Made by a program: the position numbers and the translations under genes. The notes beneath the pieces are model-generated. The model saw only the letters and a list, made by a program, of their open reading frames with translations, made no database searches and was not told where the DNA came from. Positions 62,206-64,000 of a DNA stretch of 64,000 nucleotides are shown piece by piece (position 1 is the first letter of the stretch; each line of letters begins with the position of its first letter). The stretch is from Phymatolithon calcareum (taxonomy: Eukaryota > Rhodophyta > Florideophyceae > Hapalidiales), in assembly GCA_977006965.1 (NCBI GenBank), contig OZ345368.1, positions 1,984,001 to 2,048,000 on the forward strand, written 5' to 3'.

Positions 62206-63276
62206 ATGCTCTCATTCCTCATCCCCATAATTTTATGTTCCCCTCCCCAGAAGCAAAGCTCTTGCTCCACGACAAAGAAGCAAAGCAAACCACCCTATGG
62301 CTACTGGAAGAACCCCTCCAATTTGAGCGCCGAGCTGCGCGCCTTCGCCGACCAAACCGCCGAAAACTGGCGCATGCCCACACAAGCCGAGCTGCTCTCC
62401 GGCGGTCGCTCTGACATTGCCGGCGCCGTGCGTCGACAAGGCTCCTGGAAGTCCGCTGCCGACAATGCCGGCCTCGTTCTCACCTCCATAGCCCGTCCGC
62501 GCGGTCTGTACCTGACCTTCTGCACGGACATCCGGCGCATGCGACCGTACATGTACTGGCGCAACTTTGACAATCTTCGGCGCGAACTGCTCGAATTCAT
62601 CTCAACTCAATCGAACCTGGACACCTCAGACCCTCGTACCGCCTTCCTGCCGTCAGCCGCGCAACTGGAGGCGGCGCGCCGCTCTGATCTGGTGCGCGCG
62701 ATTCGAATGCACGGCGGTTTTGAACGCGTGGCTCGCTTACTTGACTTTCGAGCGCGCTACCACTCGCGGAAATACTGGGTTCAGTTTGAAAATGTCGAGC
62801 GGGAACTGCTGCAGGTCATCGATGAATTTGGCGAAGCGGGTGTCATGCCGCCCGTCGCACTGCTCAAGCGGTGTGCGCCGCCGGGGCTCATGCCGGCTAT
62901 TGAGAATTTGCACGGGGGGAGTACGGCCGTTGCGAGACGAATGGGGCTGCAATGCTTGTATCCGAGAAGGCCGAGCGGGTACTGGAAGAGGAGGGAGAAT
63001 CGTGTGAGGGAGTTGAAAGCGTTTTTGGAGGTGTTTGAGGAGAGGATGCCGGAGAGAGATCGGACTCGTATGCCGTCGAGTTTAGAGATGATTCGAATGG
63101 GCAGATCGGATCTCGTGAGGGCGCTTTGTCGATATGAGGGGTTTTCGAATATGGCGGTTTTGGTCGGATTGCGCCCGTATGGAAGGGCGTACAGGGAGGT
63201 GGGGAATGGCAAGGCGCGGGGAAGGAAAGGGAGACGGACTGGTGGGAAGGATGGCGGGGAAGATGGAGTGGACTAG
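62206..63276 (+). CDS. Four-repeat protein (Tyr-Trp / GR-D-L repeats), function unknown
   Basis: 356 residues from ATG 62,206. The N-terminus MLSFLIPIILCSP is hydrophobic and followed by a basic stretch, so it may be a signal or organelle-targeting peptide. Four repeats of about 75-85 residues begin with YW-K/R/V-x2-x-N-x2-x-E-L and continue M/LP-x3-L, GRSDL-x2-A-I/V/L, GG/S-x4-A-x2-x-GL: starts near residues 33 (YWKNPSNL), 115 (YWRNFDNL), 193 (YWVQFENV) and 266 (YWKRRENR). Similar Trp-rich repeats are known, to my recollection, from proteins of algae and plants, but no function is assigned. Basic C-terminal tail. Confidence 0.8.
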   Translation: MLSFLIPIILCSPPQKQSSCSTTKKQSKPPYGYWKNPSNLSAELRAFADQTAENWRMPTQAELLSGGRSDIAGAVRRQGSWKSAADNAGLVLTSIARPRGLYLTFCTDIRRMRPYMYWRNFDNLRRELLEFISTQSNLDTSDPRTAFLPSAAQLEAARRSDLVRAIRMHGGFERVARLLDFRARYHSRKYWVQFENVERELLQVIDEFGEAGVMPPVALLKRCAPPGLMPAIENLHGGSTAVARRMGLQCLYPRRPSGYWKRRENRVRELKAFLEVFEERMPERDRTRMPSSLEMIRMGRSDLVRALCRYEGFSNMAVLVGLRPYGRAYREVGNGKARGRKGRRTGGKDGGEDGVD

Positions 63277-64000
63277 GAGGTTATGCGGTCCGTGATGTGA
63301 CTGGAACCTGTCGATATGTTTCGGGGTGCTATGCGAACGAGAAGGACGGTCGTGCTCAGCCTGTTTGGATGGTTCCGTGCAGGTCACAAGCTATTGTTCC
63401 ATCAAGTGATTCTGCGAACGGGTGAAACTTAGAATATGAAATTGACGGAAGCATTGACGTTCTTGTGGTTCGTAGCGCTGATAATATTCATGCACTGGCG
63501 CAACCTTTTCTATGCCGTTTTGTCATCACTGGCATGTCATGATTCATGAGTTGAATGACGACGACGGGGTGATCAGGCGGCAATGCCCCTTGTCAGAAGC
63601 TTCACCGACATCCCAAATTCTCTCCCTTGCGAATCTAATTACAAGCAACTCGAGAGCAGCGTTTTTGTGCGAGGGCATGTGGAAGGTCATGGGTTTATTA
63701 TCCCAGAAGGACAGACTATGTATGCGTGCACCGTATCGAGCCACAATTATTATTTTTAACTATTCTAAAGACCTGAGTCGCAGTCGCCGCTCACTGGGTG
63801 GCGCATTAGACGCGCTGTTGTTAAGACTGGGCAATTTAGGATTGCCACTTACGATGTGGCAACATTACGACGCCACACAGTAAACCAGCTAGAGCACGGT
63901 CAACCTTCAGCAACTTAGAATACATTACTTTTCTCATCCCCTCCCAAAGACGTGTTAGTCTAAGCGTAGTAACAGTTCCACGCGCGGAAACCTTCATCGG
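63277..64000. other. Right end without a recognised gene
   Basis: The longest frame (63,512-63,883) has no conserved look. No repeat from elsewhere in the window is recognised. Confidence 0.4.

Noticed and set aside
63512-63883. 123-codon gene at the right end
   Set aside because: No conserved motifs; length and composition are compatible with chance.

Overview
The window is nuclear DNA of a eukaryote, most likely a red alga of the florideophyte kind. That is an inference: the host genes are intron-free and tightly spaced, one has a TATA box about 80 bp before its ATG, and they sit beside an island packed with Ty3/gypsy, DIRS, PIF/Harbinger, hAT and several non-LTR (LINE) retroelements. No rRNA, convincing tRNA or CRISPR array was found.

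Layout. 1-3.96 kb: right part of a DIRS-type tyrosine-recombinase retrotransposon. 3.97-21.35 kb: a copy of a host segment (copy L) that has lost its gene and been filled by nested elements: a LINE-C fragment, an 8.5-kb Ty3/gypsy element, an R2 SINE, and a LINE-A inside a LINE-A inside a LINE-A. 21.4-28.3 kb: a decayed hAT transposon, R4 repeats and LINE tails. 28.56-32.99 kb: arm 1 of an inverted duplication, with a FAD-linked oxidase gene and a broken 140-residue gene. 33-36 kb: repeats. 35.97-47.42 kb: copy 1 of a direct duplication, carrying an apparently intact PIF/Harbinger transposon and a nested LINE-A. 47.47-52.99 kb: arm 2, with the second FAD oxidase and the intact 140-residue gene. 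53.1-54.8 kb: repeats. 54.84-59.21 kb: copy 2 of the direct duplication, which preserves empty sites for the Harbinger and LINE-A insertions. 61.1-63.3 kb: ordinary host genes, a glutathione S-transferase and a protein built of four related repeats.

How it fits together. The locus seems to have grown by segmental duplication followed by insertion. Because the duplicated copies can be compared, many insertions are defined to the base by target-site duplications and empty sites. The LINE families here (named LINE-A to LINE-D for this report) and their SINEs share a 3' end: a terminal stem-loop whose last strand is GGCTT or TAACTT, then an AAATAAA-like box. Decayed relatives of the repeat-domain gene at 62.2 kb lie in both copies of the direct duplication. 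Host genes likely to be functional are the two FAD oxidases, the 140-residue protein at 47.5 kb, the GST and the repeat-domain protein.
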